Source: Takakia lepidozioides
Taxonomy: Eukaryota; Streptophyta; Takakiopsida; Takakiales; Takakiaceae
Direction of reading: 5' to 3'
Assembly: GCA_030704615.1 (NCBI GenBank)
Contig: CM060731.1
Span: 70,290,756-70,350,755 of the forward strand
Length of the DNA stretch: 60,000 bases
The position numbers and the translations under genes were made by a program. Positions 1 through 10,335 of this stretch are shown one piece after another. The stretch's first letter is position 1. Each line of letters begins with the position of its first letter. The notes beneath the pieces were generated by a model. It had not been told where the DNA came from, ran no database searches, and saw only the letters and a list, made by a program, of their open reading frames with translations.

Positions 1-60
1 ACACACTCTTCTCATTGCAGGACTTCGCTGCGGAGCGTACCGAAAGGTCCCGTCTTCAAA

Positions 61-2622
61 ATGGACTCCCGTGTTTGGGTCAACATGTACTTCCATCCTG
101 ATTCTCTGAAAGCTAAAATACCCTGCGACCAAGGATTTGCGATTGTCACTGAGCAGTACTTGTGTGTGAAGTTCGGGCTCCGCCCTGGAACGGTGTTTTT
201 GGAAGAGGAGACGAAGGATGCTTATGGAAATTTTGTGGAAAGTGCCGTCATTCTGCATGCAGATTTCGGAAAAGGCAAAGAGTGGCGGCTCCCAGCTTCT
301 GAATCCATCCGGTACAGTGCCATTGGTGAAATCGTGCCTAAAGAGTTCCCACGCTGGAACTTGGTTGATCCTCCTTCCACAAGAGGGTCTGGCGTGCAAG
401 ATGTGAAGGATGTGGGCACCTCTTCACAAGCAGAGAAGCCCAAACATGTGAAAAGGGAAATCCAGGAAAACAGGGAAACAGTCGTCCACGACTTATCCAG
501 TGACGATGAAGACTATATGGTCCTTCCATCGTATGTTTCGAAGTCGTCCGTCACTAGGAGTGTTCAGCATACACCGTCCGACTCAACTTCCGTCCGCTCA
601 GTAATCGACATATTGCGGAGGATGAAGACAACGGGTTCCCGCTCCAGTGACCTTCTTAGGCTTGATTACGACAAAACTCCAATCCATTCTGTGGAAACTT
701 TGCCTGATGTTGTGGATGGGAATGCTATCTACGAGTTCCCTCCAGTGCCGGCAGGCGCAGGCCCAGACGGCATGCTCGCAGGAATGAACAGGAAACATGA
801 CGGCCACCCTTGGTGTGTCACCAAAACTTCATCGTCCAACCTGGGTGATGGAGTTCGAGTGAGATATGTATTGTGTGCTGGGTATCTTAAATGTTTCTCG
901 AGCACATGTTACCATTACACTAGCAAAGGCACCAGGAATGAGACTGACTGGATTGGCAATTCGTCGACCCCATTTTGGCCTCAAGGTAGAGTTCCTGCAG
1001 GGACGTTCAAGTGTGCCCATTGCAACGCAGCCCCTACGTGCATGGCAGTGTGCAACGCCAAGCAGTACTACGTCGGGACCATCGGCCCAGCGTGCACCAG
1101 AGCATGCATTCACATCGGAAAGCATGAGCACCCCCTCGCCAGAGGCAATTGCAGAGTCGCTTTTCAACAAGCCCATGATATTATCAAGGAGGAGGTGAGG
1201 TTGAGGCCGGGTGCAAAACCAAAGCAGATACAGCTCGCATCGGCACATAGGATTGCAATTGGCAGAATAATGTCGGAGGACGGAAGCACAAGAGAGAAGC
1301 TGGGCGAGGGGGACATGAAGGACGTGCTAGAAGCTGTCTCCCATGTGTGCAGCCCCAATGTCAGGAACCACATTGTCAGCTGCAAGAAACGAATCGGAAG
1401 AGGATCAGACATGCACTCCATCTTGGAAGTGAAACGCACATGCGGCTACGACTTCATCCAAGGCAGCTTCTTTCCTGGTCAAGGCTCGGAGATGGACAGG
1501 TGCTTCATATTTAAGATGTCAACGTGCGGACCGGGGAGCGGCGTCAATTTGGTGAAGTGGATGACCAGTGGAGACCTCTCAAATTGTTGGGTCATGTTTG
1601 ACCACATCCGGCGAATTACCAACCACGATTGGGTGACAATGGGGCACATGTATACGACCCACATTGCAGAAAGTTGATGACCATTGCTATCTGCGAAATG
1701 AAGGGAGAAGACACAGATTCGGAGTTGCATATGTGGCGCGGAATTAATGAGCAAATGGCGAGCGCCAAGTTGCCCCCTCCCGATTTTAGGGGCTTCATGG
1801 CAGACAATGCCCAGGCAAACTGGGCTGCAGTTAGGAGGGTATATGGGGACGACCCAAAGACTCCAATGGAAGAAAAGGAGAGATCTTGCGGGTTCCACTT
1901 CATGCAGAGTTTGACGCAAAACACGAAAAGGTTCGTGGCGTCACGCCACCGGCAGGATCATATCAGTATGTGCCTAGCGTGGAAAATGCGAATTCCATCG
2001 ACGAGGCGGAGACCGAGTTTGCAACCATACGCGCCTGGTGGGTGTCTTCAGGGGCAGTGGATGTGAAAGATCAGCCAGAACTGCAAACGTGGCTTGCGTG
2101 GTGGCATTATAGATTCCGCCAGTTTGGAGACTACATGAGACAGGTAACACATTTCTGTACTTGACAATTGTTCTGTTTTGTGCTTGGACATTCTCCACAA
2201 TCAGTGACATATCTAATTTCCTTCAACAAGACATGAGCTTGGAGGATGACACGGATATGCCGACGACGAACATGGCGGAATCGGTGCACTCTTCCTGGCG
2301 TGCTTCCTCTGCAGCACATCTCGTTGACATGTTGACAGCAACAACAGAAGATATTGTGAGGGCCATCATGCAACAATCTCATTACTACCAGTTTCTGGGA
2401 GGAAAGCAATGGGGTATCGGACCAGACAGGCAGGAGATGCTGATGAGGGCGGCGCATCGTTCGACCGATCCCAAAAAATGGACTGCTGCATTGCGGGAAA
2501 CTATAAGGTCAACGCCGTTACACAGTCGGGGGAACTGCCTGGAGGACGATGTCCGCAGCCGGCCGGTGAAGAGAAGAATTCCATCGCCAGGCGCCCCAAG
2601 CGACGTCCTTGTGATGACCTAA
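61..2622 (+). pseudogene. MULE-type transposase, frameshifted
   Basis: Resembles a Mutator-like transposase with a WRKY/GCM-type zinc cluster. The first frame (61 to about 1640) encodes an N-terminal domain, an acidic/serine linker, and a Cys/His-rich segment (about residues 270-370, with KCAHC and KHEHPLARGNC) typical of the DNA-binding part. The core continues in another frame from about 1629 (HVYDPHCRKLMTIAICEM, then FMADNAQANWAAV and CGFHFMQSL) and in a third frame from about 1960 (ENANSIDEAETEFATIRAWW). After a possible intron (GT at 2144) comes NMAESVHSSWR and the stop at 2620-2622. The single-base frame changes near 1645 and 1970 are not at splice sites, and the phase across 2144-2230 does not fit, so the copy is probably dead. 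A splice acceptor at 11-20 suggests an upstream exon outside the window. Family assignment is by motif; frame breaks are seen directly. Confidence 0.7.
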
Positions 2623-2629
2623 GCTGACC

Positions 2630-3076
2630 ACAACATCATTGCGACCCCTTGTTGCGACGCCGTTGCGACCCCCTGACGTTGCAACGTTGGGCGTCCGAAC
2701 GACGCTTTTGTGCAGTTGAGAGCTATAAAGCCCCAAAAAAAAAAAAAAAAAAAAAACTTCCACTGTGGTGATGCTGTTGCGACGACCTGACATCGCAGAG
2801 GCGCTGGGGCGCCCTTAGTGACGCTTTGGGCGTCGCAACGGGTTTTGTTTTTTGGATTTCCGACGCCCGGGGCGTTGCAAGAAAAAAAAATCCGTCACAG
2901 CGAGGGCCCTCTTTCCCCCTTCATGCTACCTTACGACGGCTCGGCGTTGTAATTGTGTCGCAGCGGGAGATTGTGACGCCGAGGCATCGTAAAAAAACGT
3001 CGTGGGCTCGGCGTCGCGGCCTCAGCGCCGCGCGGGGCGTGGGGGCGCGGCTAGCGTTGCAACCCCCCCCCCCCCC
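2630..3076. repeat. GC-rich GTTGCGAC/GTCGCAAC repeat tail with homopolymers
   Basis: About ten copies of an 8-base motif (GTTGCGAC, GTTGCAAC, GTCGCAAC and close variants) occur in both orientations from about 2638 to 3060, including a perfect palindrome CGTTGCAACG at 2677-2686. A run of 22 A lies at 2735-2756 and a run of 14 C at 3063-3076. No coding region is seen. The arrangement is like the subterminal repeats of DNA transposons and may be the 3' end of the adjacent MULE or of another element; that link is inference. Confidence 0.5.
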
Positions 3077-3791
3077 ATTCGCTATAGTGAATTTTGGTGA
3101 AAATCTTCGTTCGTCCCAGCTGGTCGAGAAGCCCAGAAATCAATGGATAACGATTCTTAATTGTGACTTTGTTGAGACTGCGACAGTCTACACACATGCG
3201 TAATGATCCGTCCTTCTTCTTCACAAACAAGATATGCGTCCCCGCATGTGATTTTGAATGTCGGATGAAGTTCTTCGACAAATTTTCATCAATGTATTCA
3301 CGTAATGCAGCCAACTCTATCTGGGATAAGTTATAGATTGGGCCGAATGGTGGTTGGGCTCATTCTTGTAACTCAATTGCACAATCATAAGGTCGATGTT
3401 TTGGCAATATGTCTGCATTTTTCTTCTCGAAGACATCCTTGCAATCTTGATATTGATTGGGTAATGTTGAAGTACATTTGTCTGTTGTGGTCTTGATCGG
3501 AGTTGCATAAAGTGCAAATGCCGCATCTTTTTTAATAGCTCTCATGAAAGCTCTAGCTCCAAGGAACATGGGTTGAATACCTTTTATATTTCTACATTTT
3601 TGTCTTGCAGAATTTATTTGCGATCGCCAGTCGATATCAAGATGAAGTACAAACCAGGGTTGTTGAAGATTTCGCATCTTTGTCTCTGGAACTCTTTCTC
3701 TATCATTCTCTCCAAATGTTGCAGTGAACTCGGACATGAACGCTTCAAAATTGTATAGTAAATGCGAATTTTTTTTCCAATAGCGGTGCAA
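3077..3791 (-). pseudogene. Ty3/gypsy pol fragment (reverse transcriptase N-terminal half)
   Basis: Read on the minus strand, the segment before the reverse transcriptase (about 3791-3360) contains KHRPYDCAIELQE, and a stop codon follows at once in the frame that continues as [13 protein letters not shown]. The reverse transcriptase then shows [32 protein letters not shown] and [12 protein letters not shown], the standard Ty3/gypsy N-terminal half. The protein loses similarity after KIFTKI, at the poly-C tract, so the catalytic YxDD block, RNase H and integrase are absent. In-frame stop, frame change and truncation make it a dead relic. Confidence 0.85.
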
Positions 3792-3859
3792 ACCAAGATA
3801 GGGCAGTGCCTGATAGAAGGGCCTACGAATCCCACTTGAATACCTTCAGTGGGGTAGCG

Positions 3860-4189
3860 TTATGGATGTAGTCGTAGGAATAATCGTACTTGTTGAACAA
3901 AACCGTGAAATCTTGACCTCGTCTCATTAAATTTCTTGAGCAGGCATGTTGAAGTAATCTGTTGAAGATGAACCGTTGCAGTAGGAGCTGTTGCAGTAAG
4001 GGCTCGTATGGTTGTAGATCCATTGTTCGATTCCTTTAACTCTGAAATTTGTTGTTGCAAATTGTGGAGAGCGTTGCCAAGATCTTGAGACTGATCAGCT
4101 TGTAATTGGGCGGTAGAGGTACGAAGTTCTTGCATCTGGAGTTGAAGATTCTGCAAGGTGGCGACCATTTCCGCAAATGTGCCTTCCAT
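3860..4189 (-). pseudogene. Ty3/gypsy gag N-terminal fragment
   Basis: The minus-strand frame starts at 4189 and begins MEGTFAEMVATLQNLQLQM, followed by a glutamine/leucine-rich heptad stretch (residues about 5-55) that would form a coiled coil, then FNETRSRFHGFVQQVRLFL, which resembles the start of a retrotransposon capsid domain. It stops after about 109 residues and is followed within 70 bases by pol-like sequence, so most of capsid, nucleocapsid and protease are deleted. It lies in the correct 5'-to-3' order upstream of the pol fragment. Confidence 0.65.
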
Positions 4190-4402
4190 CTCGACTAACT
4201 AAAGAACAAACTTTAGTCTCGCCAAACTGTCAAGGTCGAGAATATGACTGAACACAAATAAGAGATCAAACTAGAGGTACAAGACTAGACAAGAAGTCGG
4301 TCGGCGTGGCTGAATGCATGATGGGTAAATGTGAATCAAGATGATCTTTATAACAATGGACAAGAATACAAGATACTGGAACTCGACTTGAATACTGGAA
4401 TG
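4190..4402 (-). mobile_element. Ty3/gypsy leader/LTR segment, proximal half
   Basis: This is the sequence upstream of the minus-strand gag start. It contains TAGTCTCGCC and TACTGGAA motifs that reappear beyond 10336. It ends at the ATG target duplication (4400-4402) of the inserted CACTA element. Joining 4402 to 10339 restores a continuous leader/LTR rich in ACTGGAA units. Confidence 0.6.
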
Positions 4403-4599
4403 CACTAGTAGAAAATCCGGCTTTTACGTCTGCTATTTTCCAGTCGTATCAGCCTTTTATGATTGCATGACTGCCCAGTCAGATAAACCCAGTCAGTTGT
4501 GAATAATGAGTCGTATTTGCCAGTCGTGGAGCTCACTGTTAACGTGACAACGGGGACGCCTAATCATAGTCATTGATAAGACCGTAGTAAATGACTGCG

Positions 4600-4870
4600 A
4601 ATCCATGTCAGCTTCACGTGGAACGGAAGGGATATGCCACGTGTCACGTCAAATGGAAGGCGGCAAGGTCTTTACGACTGGCATATATGACTTCCGCAGA
4701 TTAACCTCAGGACAACACGTGGAGAAGACTGGACATGACACGTGGAATCAGATTATGCAAGATGGGGGTTGTTGTTATGACTGGAGCATATGACTTCCAT
4801 GGCACACTCTAGATACTGCACGTGGCACGAGTATGGGCGAACACGAGGGATGAAAGTGGCACGTGGCGGA
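4600..4870. repeat. CACTA subterminal CACGTG array
   Basis: Six CACGTG palindromes occur in 251 bases, at 4615, 4638, 4716, 4739, 4819 and 4860, most extended to ACACGTGG or CACGTGGC. The spacing alternates between about 20 and 75 bases. In CACTA elements such subterminal motifs are usually transposase binding sites. CACGTG is also the plant G-box recognised by bZIP and bHLH factors. Confidence 0.7.
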
Positions 4871-5139
4871 GGCTCTGTGGATGGGAGGTAGTCGTGTACA
4901 TGACCGTAGTCATGGGCCTAACTCTAGCAGCATTGAAACATGAAATCACATTTGAAATTGGAACATCAATTCAAATACAACGTGACTTAATGTTCAAAGA
5001 TCCGTTCCATAATCAAATCCGGTGCTGCTACAAAAATGCACAAAGCTGCAAAGTCTATGTAGACTTCCAAATGCCTGAGCAGAAGATGCATACACTAACA
5101 TCTCTCGAACTTCAGCAATCCACTACCTTCATTAGCACT

Positions 5140-5645
5140 GTCTGATTTTATCAATTGTGCCGCTGCTGCTGCGGCTTCCAGTTGACTATCTACCCATGCA
5201 GGTTTCTTCTAGCTATCATTCCACAATGAATCATAGGTAATCTGGAGCTTGAAAATCCGGCCCTCTTGGATGAATCTGCGCCCACACTCTATCCCTGCTC
5301 CTTCAGCTATCCATGCCTATGAGGGTATTGTTCAAAATCACATCTGGTACAATTCCAGTTTTGATGATGCAACCATGTACCTCTTTGCATGTGTTTTTCA
5401 GGGCTGCCAGGCTTGCACACGCACTGCAAACGCATACAAACATGATGTGGTTGAGCTTCATCCCTTCCCCCATCATTTGCTTTCAGGTCTCCAAAGCCCC
5501 ATCCCGCGCTCCTGCTCTGCACGCCCTCACCACAAGGGCATATTTCAGAACGACATCAATTCAATTCCAGCTTGGACGATGTCACCACGAACCCTGTCTT
5601 CACTCATTGCCTACTCTAGTTAAGTGTAATTATGGCCTAGGCTGA
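5140..5645 (-). pseudogene. OSB PDF-motif piece next to PPR fragment (cargo copy 1)
   Basis: On the minus strand, 5280-5150 encodes a degraded OSB-type segment equivalent to the better copy at 6458-6661 (same alanine/glutamine tract from the GCC/GCT run). Upstream, 5560-5340 reads in pieces as PPR helices (asking for a [10 protein letters not shown]-like turn, with the ...[18 protein letters not shown] pattern broken by stops). No continuous frame spans it. It is cargo inside the CACTA element. Confidence 0.55.
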
Positions 5646-5654
5646 TACCACATC

Positions 5655-6060
5655 TCATTCAGCCATATTGTCAAACTGCATGCCATTTGTATCCTTGTAG
5701 TTGTACCCAAACTTGGCATACATGTCCACTATGGCAACATTCAGAATCACATCAGATACAATACTAGCTTTGACGATATTACTGTGGAACTCTGCACCAT
5801 TTTTCAAGGCTGCCAGGCTTGCATTTGACATACATATCCACCAAGGCAATGTTTAGAGACATCTAGTGGTACAATTCCAGCTTTGACAATGACACCATGG
5901 ACCGTTGCGTCCTTTCCAGGGCTACCAGGCTCGTATTTGACATACATGTACACCCAGGGTGTTCAGAATGACATCAGGTACAATTCCAGCTTTGATGATG
6001 TCACCATGAACCTCTTGGCCCCTTCCTAGGGCTTCTAGGCTCGCATATGCATATTACAAA
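5655..6060 (-). pseudogene. PPR repeat fragments
   Basis: The minus-strand frame 5849-5655 includes AALKNGAEFHSNIVKASIVS and DVILNVAIVDMYAKFG, the signature of PLS-class pentatricopeptide repeats (an L-type helix pair followed by an S-type DMYAKCG helix). Shorter related pieces lie at 5880-5900, 5950-6030 and 6040-6060. PPR proteins bind organellar RNA. These pieces carry stops and are too short to be functional. Confidence 0.6.
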
Positions 6061-6450
6061 CACAAATGAACATGACCTGGTCTGGCTTCATCCTTTCCCA
6101 CATCATTTGCTCTTAGGTTTCCAAAGCCTAAGCCCACACCCATGCTGCACATACCTTGCAATCATGGCACTCCACAACACCACATCTCATTTAGCCATGT
6201 TGTCGAACTCTCCCTTCGCATCAGGCTTGCTGCACCCACATTTGGCATACATGTCCACCAGGGCAGTGTTCAGAATGACAACTAGTACAATTTCAGCTTT
6301 GTCGATGGCAAATGGCCAAGAGTTATCCCAATATCCCGCTACCAATGAGTTCAATGCATATCCTTGTCACATTGGCAGTATCATGTCAAAGTCACTCCCA
6401 ACTACATTCACTCAACAGCTAACTTGCAGAATTCAACATGAAAATTGAGG
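6060..6450 (-). pseudogene. PPR repeat fragments, degenerate
   Basis: The plus strand here is the complement of a PPR unit. Between 6170 and 6290 it mirrors the units at 44210-44340 and 44510-44630 (complement of a GVFNTMAE helix, then a DMYAKCG helix read on the minus strand). Frames are interrupted, so only the nucleotide pattern identifies it. Confidence 0.5.
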
Positions 6451-6457
6451 GCCGCTT

Positions 6458-7000
6458 CTAATAAGAGGGGAAAACATGATGAAATGTATTGAAGAAGGTG
6501 CCTTCATTAGCAGTGCCTGATTTTATCAATTGTGCCGCTGCTGCTGCGGCTTCCAGTTGACCATCTATCCATGCAGGTTTCTTGTATCTATCCTTCCACA
6601 GGGAATCATAAGTAATGTGGAGCTTGAAATCCGGGCCTCTTGGATGAATCTGGACACACACTCTATCCCTGCTCCTTCAGCTCTCTATGACACTGCAAAA
6701 AACAAGCATACATCTTTGCCTTCCTGCTAGCAGCTGACAATGACAGCCTAGAATTGTTCTAGCAAACACCCCCAACCCTACTTATCAACGAGCAACGAGG
6801 TAACTTACAGCATTCAATATGCATCTCAGGGCCAAGTCTAGTGAGAGGGCAAAACAAGCTGAAATAGGTCGAAGAAGAAGGTGCCCAGGTTTCTTGTAGC
6901 TCTGATCCACTGGGAATCATAGGTAATCTTGTGCTTGATATCTTGCCCTATTGGATGAATCTGGACCCACACTCTATCCTTGCTCCTTCAACTATCCCAG
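6458..7000 (-). pseudogene. OSB-like PDF-motif segments
   Basis: The minus-strand frame 6661-6458 shows VQIHPRGPDFKLHITYDSLW, then KKPAWIDGQLEAAAAAAQLI. This matches the C-terminal PDF motif of plant organellar ssDNA-binding (OSB) proteins: Pro-Asp-Phe, a conserved Leu-Trp and a Pro-x-Trp-(I/V) end. A second, more damaged copy of the same exon lies at 7000-6880. OSB proteins bind single-stranded DNA in mitochondria or plastids and influence recombination. Here the exon is isolated from any OB-fold domain and sits inside the CACTA element. Confidence 0.65.
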
Positions 7001-7108
7001 CCTCTGCACACATCACGCATACATCCTCGCCTTGCTTCGAACGACTGACAATGACGGCCTAGATTTGTTCTAGCAAACACCCCAACCCTACTCATAACAC
7101 ACTAGTTC

Positions 7109-7402
7109 CTATGCTGAATGGCGTCTACTTCTCTCTGGATTGTTACAGGCATTCACCTTTTTTCCTCGATCGTCCCACCATTGACTGGGGTCGAAAAAAT
7201 ATTCCTTCCACAACTTCTCCTCATCCCTATATGTTCTTGGATACTTTCCTGTTGCCACATTGGCAGTCACATGCCAAAAAAATTTAGACCGCCATAGATC
7301 AACCCAACAAACTAACTTGTAGAATTCAACATGGAAATCAAGGTCGACTCTGATAAGAGGGCAAAACAGGCTGAAATGTGCTGAAGAATGATCCGTTACC
7401 AC
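7109..7402 (-). pseudogene. OSB-like WWD exon
   Basis: The minus-strand frame includes HVTANVATGKYPRTYRDEEK and then LWKEYFFDPSQWWDDRGKK. The W..(Y/F)F.DPSQWWD.R..K block is the N-terminal half of the OSB PDF motif. The PDF half belonging to it lies just downstream (7000-6880) as a separate exon-like block. The flanking FHVEFYKLVCWVDLW stretch may be intron or degraded coding sequence. Confidence 0.65.
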
Positions 7403-7570
7403 TTTGTCCTTGACCTCGTGTCATGGCAGCTAGCTTTTCTTTCAACCATGGAGGATTCAACCGACCATCAACCCAAAAGGACCTCCTATGTGTGCTGTTT
7501 GTGTCTGTAGTCAGGTGAACTTGGATGGGTCTGCGAGAAAAACCACCACGGTCCAGCTGAGCAGCCATAG
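7390..7570 (-). pseudogene. OSB-like PDF C-terminal exon
   Basis: The minus-strand frame 7568-7390 contains RRSFWVDGRLNPPWLKEKLA, the end of an OSB PDF motif (Trp, then Pro-Pro-Trp). It ends in a FFSTFQPVLPSYQ-type tail shared, with variation, by the copies near 6470, 43790 and 52130. Another PDF-type unit therefore lies upstream in the same minus-strand series. Confidence 0.6.
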
Positions 7571-7689
7571 ATTTAAACTCAGGCTCCTAAGACCAACCTG
7601 ACCCTCCCAAGGACTTGTCAACAACAGGAAATATACCAAATCATGATACTAACAGTAAGAACCGGCCACATTTGCAGGATGGACAAATT

Positions 7690-8340
7690 TCTCTGCATTG
7701 TACATTAAGAAAGTCACACCTTGCAATTGCTTTTGTCCCACCATTGATGAGGATCTTTAGAAAACTTGTGCCAGCTCTGCTCCATGCTCTACAGTAGACC
7801 TTTGTGCCCAAAATTCGACAACATCAATATTTTGACAAATTCCCTTCTGTAGGAGTCCTAGTGCTCTTTCAACAACATTCATTGCAAGTCACTTTGGGCT
7901 CCATTAGATTCTACACAATGAGGAACATTGGAACATGTCCAAATATACACAATAAGCCTATGTCTGTAGTCTATAGATCTTGGAGTGGTCTATGAAAACG
8001 ACCAGGGAGCAGCTGAGGAGCTGCAGTCTCAACCCTCCCAAGTACCTTGCAAACTCAAGGGAAAACACCTTGCGCATCCTACTTTCATGCCCTGCTCAAC
8101 AAGGACAACCTCGATACGGACAGTAAAAGCAGTTTTCCTAGAGCACAGCGAGATTCTGACTTCACTCAACAACAATATGATCCAGTCCACACCATACAAC
8201 CATACCAGAGTTTTCCTCAAGCTCCCTTTCTCATCCTACATGAAGAAAGCTCACCTTGTCAAGGCTACTATTCCACCATTGTAAAGTATCTTTAAAGAAC
8301 TGCTGCCAGCGTTGTTCCATGCTCCAGCGTTGACCTACAC
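7690..8340 (-). pseudogene. OSB-like WWD blocks (two)
   Basis: Two further minus-strand blocks carry the OSB signature: about 7790-7715 reads EQSWHKFSKDPHQWWDKS, and about 8330-8240 reads MEQRWQQFFKDTLQWWNSS. Both are followed by frame breaks. With the downstream pieces they form a 5'-to-3' minus-strand series of repeated OSB motifs, as in OSB proteins with several PDF units. I see no OB-fold exon upstream. Confidence 0.55.
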
Positions 8341-8890
8341 GCCAGATATACCAATTATCGGCCTTGCCTAACGACCCGTGCGCTTTCTTGCATCTTTGCG
8401 CTGAGTACATTTGTTTCTACTGAATTGCGCAAAAGACAATTCCGAGCCTGGATCCGACTGCGCATACAAACACAAAAAAAGAAACCGCGAAGTGTTTCGT
8501 GTAATCACCTAATTTGAATGGCATCCCTGAAGGCACCAATGGGTTCAAAAGAAGAGACCATAGGATTTTTCTTGCAGAGAGCTAACAAAAAGGCAGATGT
8601 AACAAGTTCAATGTCACACAAATCAGCAACCCAACTCCTTTACTGAAACCAAGACGAGCAAACCTGCTTCCGACTTCAGTGAGAGAAAACAGGGGCAAAC
8701 AAAGCAAAATTCACACATTTGCACAAGGCATACGCTCCTGCACACCCACTCCATACGCAAGGCCTTGTCCTCTCGCTGGCTCATACGAGAGGCCTCGCAT
8801 CATGCCGAGCTGGAAATGATTTCGCACAGGACGGATTTCTTCGTGCCCCGATTCTAGGGTTTGAGTCCCTGTCTGCCCCCTATCCCACCA
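8341..8890. other. CACTA interior, no gene recognised
   Basis: No coding pattern with family similarity is visible. The only longer open frame (minus strand, 8998-8711) coincides with the tandem repeats and is treated as chance. Confidence 0.5.
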
Positions 8891-9059
8891 GCTCCGCTCG
8901 TCGTCTCTCATGATCAGACTCGACCCTAAAACAAAACAAACATAGCTCCGCCCTGTTCGACGTCTCTCATGATCAGACTCGACACTAAAAGAAAGCAAAC
9001 ACAGCTCCGTCCTGATTGGCGTCTCTCACAATCAAACTCGACACAAAGAAAACAAACAG
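8891..9059. repeat. Three-unit tandem repeat, 54-59 bp
   Basis: Units start at 8891, 8945 and 9004 with GCTCCG, share a central CGTCTCTCA(T/C)(G/A)ATCA, and end in an A-rich AAACAAACA tract. Unit lengths are 54, 59 and 56 bases. Confidence 0.8.
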
Positions 9060-10300
9060 ATGGTAGGGGAGACAAAAAAACGCTAAGTCCCCTCTACTCA
9101 TGACTGGATGGATGAGAAGACATTACCTTTATCATGGTAATTCCACTGTGGAGCGATTGAGTTAAGATTCTAAGATCGTTATTTTTCAGATATGAGCCAG
9201 GCATGAGTCCAGGGAATTCTTAGGGAACCAGGGAACAGGGAACCAAGACAAGTTATTGAAAATAGATTTTCCCTTGTATTTGTTTATTTTTTAAATGGTG
9301 TTATGTTTAAAGAGCTTGGTTGGTCATATCTTTGTCAAATGAGCTCCGTTTGACGCAGTTTTTGGGGGGATAGCTGCAGAAAGGGGAAATCTACTTACCC
9401 AAACCTGTTTTAGTTTTTTGGACTTGACCAAAAATCTATAGAATTTTTCTAATGTAAATTAGATCCTCGATAGATGGATGGATTTTGAGTTTTCCATCAA
9501 TACATCCATCCATTCATTTGTTTTTCCATTTTTTGGCCATTTTAATTTCATCCATTTATCCAAAATAAATCTTTAAATGAGTTTCACTGTCAGTTCATCC
9601 AATTGCTGTCAGCTCAGCGTTTGCATTATCATTCGTTCATACGTTCATCCAGTGCACAAAAGTTATGTTTGATACGTTCATCCTATAGTTGCCAGCAAGG
9701 CATTTGTGTATCATTCGTTGAGATAATACAGTTGTTTTGTTTCACTAACCTTAACCAACAGTCGATTAGTTTTATTGTTAATCTGCTGGGTCAGTGAAAT
9801 AATAGTTAAATATTTTTACTACTTATTATCCTCATATTTAACGCGACCTAACAACCCTAAATTCGAGCACATTCATCCTAGTTCACTCATCCTAATTCAT
9901 CATAATCATTCATTCATCCATTCATTCATTCACAGGGTGTGGCTTAGTGCCCGCGAGCAATGATATGTTGACACGTCGTCATTTGCAATCACATCCTGCA
10001 TATGTTTCATCCATTTATGTTTGCATCGTCCACGTAGACACTCCTCGGGCAACCGACAATCGCCATGTGCAGTTGTGAATACTGGCAGTGATACATTCCC
10101 ATGCCCATGTCATCCTGTTGCAGTTTTGGCCATGACTCCTAGTTGTATCTACCATCTTCCCCTATCTGGTCAATCACGTTTGACCGCAGATCCTGATGTG
10201 GCGGAGGTACAAGGTGACATATACGATTTCTGCTGGTCACAAATGACAACCAGGACTGCCCTCTTGCATTTTGTAGACATATATGCTACGACTGGGCAAA
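9060..10300. other. CACTA right-hand region, AT-rich, ATTC repeats
   Basis: No gene is seen. It contains TCCATCCATTC-type simple repeats at about 9470-9530 and an ATTCATCC/ATTCATTC tract at about 9868-9935. The right subterminal part (9970-10300) has few CACGTG motifs compared with the left end. Confidence 0.5.
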
Positions 10301-10335
10301 TGTAGCAGACGTTAAAGCCGGAATCTGTTGTAGTG

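Larger units (their letters stand above)
4403..10335. mobile_element. Complete CACTA-type (CMC) transposon with gene cargo
   Basis: The left end begins CACTAGTAGAAAATCCGGCT at 4403. The right end, read in reverse complement from 10335, begins CACTACAACAGATTCCGGCT; the match continues through ACGTCTGCTA and a shared CAGTCGTA. The element is flanked by a 3-bp duplication ATG (4400-4402 and 10336-10338), as expected for CACTA elements. It is 5,933 bp long and sits in a Ty3 leader/LTR whose two halves flank it. I see no transposase; the interior holds minus-strand OSB and PPR pieces (5140-8340). It therefore looks like a non-autonomous, gene-carrying (Pack-CACTA-like) element. Termini and duplication are seen directly; capture is inference. 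Confidence 0.85.

Noticed and set aside
829-1248. 139-codon minus-strand ORF
   Set aside because: Complement of the MULE zinc-cluster region; no family features of its own.
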